A DNA stretch of 64,000 bases from Microbispora bryophytorum (GTDB lineage Bacteria > Actinomycetota > Actinomycetes > Streptosporangiales > Streptosporangiaceae). Below are positions 62,521 to 64,000 of this stretch, piece by piece; position 1 is the first letter of the stretch; every line of letters begins with the position of its first letter. The DNA is taken from the NCBI RefSeq assembly GCF_006874465.1, contig NZ_VIRL01000002.1:142092-206091 (forward strand), read 5' to 3'. The notes beneath the pieces were generated by a model, which saw nothing but the letters and a program-made list of their open reading frames with translations, was not told where the DNA came from and ran no database searches. Made by a program: the position numbers and the translations under genes.

Positions 62521-63990
62521 CTACTCCGGTTCGGGGACCAATTCGGGGCTGCCGTGCTCCGCCGGCGTCGCTGCGCTCGTACGCGGCAGGACGGCGATGG
62601 CGATGAGGACGGCACCGATCAGGAGCGCCGCGCCGAGCGTCATGCCGAACGCGTAGCCCTCGGTGAGGCCCTCGATCGTGGTGCTCCGGCCGGTGCGCGC
62701 GTGGGCGGCGGTGCCGAGAGCGGCCAGTCCGAGCGATGCGCCGATCTGGCGTGAGCTGGAGAGCAGGCCGGAGGCGGCGCCCGTCTCGCCCGGCGCGACG
62801 CCCGCGGTGGCGGCCGAGACGACCGGTCCGAGGCAGAGCCCGAATCCGACGCTGGCGACGAGCGACGGGCCCAGGACGTCGGTGAGGAAAGAGCCGTCGG
62901 CACTGATCAGGCCTAACCAGGCGAACCCGGCCGCGGTCACCGATCCGCCGATGATCAGCATGGTGCGGAGCGGAAGACGGTAGCCGAGTTTGATGGCGAC
63001 CGCGGCGCCGGCGATCACACCGAACGCGAAGGGCAGCAACTGAATCCCGGCCATTGTCGGACTGGCGTCGAGCACTTGCTGGAGGTAGAGGGAGGCGAAG
63101 TAGAAGGATGACGCCATGGCGGCGCCGAGGAGGAGGTTGTAGGAGTTGGCGCCGGCGACCGAGCGGTTCGTCAGCAGGCCGAGCCGGATCAGCGGATCGC
63201 GGGTGGTGGTCCGCTCGACGTAGACGAACGCGGTCAGCACCGCGACGGCGATAGCCAGGGTCGCCAGGGTGACCGGCGAGGTCCACGCGTACTGGTCGGT
63301 GCGGACGACGCCGAACACGAGCAGGGACATCCCCGCCGTGGCCAGGACGGCGCCCAGCACGTCCGGGCGGCCGCCGGAAGCCGTGGGCGGAGCGGCGGCG
63401 ACGCCCCGCCAGGCCAGGGCCAGCGCGATGGCGGCCATCGGGACACTGACGAACATCACCCAGCGCCAGCCCGCGTACTGGGTGAGCACACCCCCGATCA
63501 GGACGCCGAGGGCGCCGCCGGCGGCATTCACCGCGCTCCATATGCCGTAGGCCCGGACCCGAGCCTTGCCGGAGGGGAAGGTGACGGCCAGCAGCGCCAG
63601 CGCGGCCGGAGACAGCGCGGCGGCCCCGATGCCCTGCAGGGCGCGGCCGGCCACGAGATGGCCGGGCTCCTGCGCGAAGCCGCCGGCGAGCGAGGCGAGG
63701 CCGAAGACGGCGAGCCCGAGCAGCAGGACCCGTTTGTGACCGTAGCGGTCGGCGACCTTGCCGCCCAGCAGGAGCAGCCCGCCGAAGGTGAGGGCGTAGG
63801 CGTGGATCACCCAGGTCAGGCCCACTGCGCTGAAGCCGAGGCCGGCGGCGATCTGCGGGAGTCCGAGGTTCACGACCGACAGGTCCACCGACACCATGAA
63901 CTGCACGACAGCCACCGCGGCAAGGGTGAGCGCTGGCCGGGCGGCCATGTGAGCGACCGGGTGTCCGCTTGCTGATCTCGCGTCTGTCAC
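62521..63990 (-). CDS. DHA2-family (14-TMS) MFS drug exporter
   Basis: Proton-coupled multidrug efflux protein of 489 residues. It has the DHA2 pattern: QFMVSVDLSVVNLGLPQIAA (motif D1 region), GGKVADRYGHKRVLLLG (motif A), GRALQGIGAAALSPAALALL (motif B) and GGALGVLIGGVLTQYAGWRW (motif C, antiporter). GTG 63990 is preceded by GGAGGA four bases upstream and lies 10 bases from the window end, so its regulator may be just outside. It might export phenazines, but it is 9 kb away and no linkage is shown. Confidence 0.92.
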   Translation of the reverse strand: MTDARSASGHPVAHMAARPALTLAAVAVVQFMVSVDLSVVNLGLPQIAAGLGFSAVGLTWVIHAYALTFGGLLLLGGKVADRYGHKRVLLLGLAVFGLASLAGGFAQEPGHLVAGRALQGIGAAALSPAALALLAVTFPSGKARVRAYGIWSAVNAAGGALGVLIGGVLTQYAGWRWVMFVSVPMAAIALALAWRGVAAAPPTASGGRPDVLGAVLATAGMSLLVFGVVRTDQYAWTSPVTLATLAIAVAVLTAFVYVERTTTRDPLIRLGLLTNRSVAGANSYNLLLGAAMASSFYFASLYLQQVLDASPTMAGIQLLPFAFGVIAGAAVAIKLGYRLPLRTMLIIGGSVTAAGFAWLGLISADGSFLTDVLGPSLVASVGFGLCLGPVVSAATAGVAPGETGAASGLLSSSRQIGASLGLAALGTAAHARTGRSTTIEGLTEGYAFGMTLGAALLIGAVLIAIAVLPRTSAATPAEHGSPELVPEPE

Positions 63991-64000
63991 CGTTCCTCCA

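Overview
This is a GC-rich actinomycete chromosome segment. The protein families (actinobacterial-type QcrA/QcrB, ECF41 sigma factors, Zur, class II glycyl-tRNA synthetase), frequent GTG/TTG starts and dense 4-base gene overlaps suggest a filamentous actinobacterium. The likeliest family is Streptosporangiaceae (Microbispora/Streptosporangium type). That placement is inference from gene content and order; no rRNA is present.

Left part (1-23,200): mostly housekeeping. The order is uppS, a CGNR zinc-finger regulator, zur, a small membrane protein, an ABM-fold protein and glyS. A scarred stretch follows, with a membrane-anchored hypothetical, an ISL3-type transposase relic and a YciI-like gene broken by a deletion. 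Next come a lone clpP, a secreted S33 peptidase/hydrolase, ppdK (three DasR-like operators upstream), dgt, a divergent LysR/SDR pair, a lipoprotein with a decayed M23 fold, dnaG (leaderless promoter) and an RpoD-type sigma factor. Then follow a VOC protein, two small proteins, tRNA-Asn and a bacterial nitric oxide synthase.

Middle (23,200-41,550): an enoyl-CoA hydratase, galK and a catalase, then an AraC-VOC operon. After these lies a complete sugar-alcohol PTS locus: DeoR, PfkB kinase, EIIC, EIIB, EIIA, zinc dehydrogenase and HPr. It is followed by an ECF41 sigma factor in tandem with an orphan qcrA-qcrB pair, a shortened ECF41-like sigma gene with its own consensus ECF41 promoter, and an ECF-VOC pair.

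Specialised-metabolism core (41,551-53,717): a StrR/ParB-type activator is followed by phzB, phzC, phzD, phzE, phzF and phzG. Three tailoring oxygenases come next: a Baeyer-Villiger-type flavoprotein resembling phenazine N-oxygenases, an ABM-fold protein, and a PhzS-like FAD hydroxylase. An FMN-dependent reductase follows on the opposite strand. The logic is chorismate supply, the phenazine-dicarboxylate core, decarboxylative hydroxylation and N-oxidation, so the predicted product class is 1,6-dihydroxyphenazine N-oxides (iodinin type).

Right part (53,718-64,000): secreted and repeat-bearing proteins. These are a Nudix-like protein with a 15-bp minisatellite, an S15 peptidase, a CBM32-type metalloprotease, a CynX-type MFS transporter with repeats, a methyltransferase, a secreted Arg/Glu/Gly repeat protein and a DHA2 drug exporter. 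Three ECF41-type promoters (TGTCAC.-N15/16-CGTC) link the ECF41/qcrAB operon, the short ECF41-like gene and the azoreductase at the edge of the phenazine cluster. Short GC-rich minisatellites recur in and between genes across the window.
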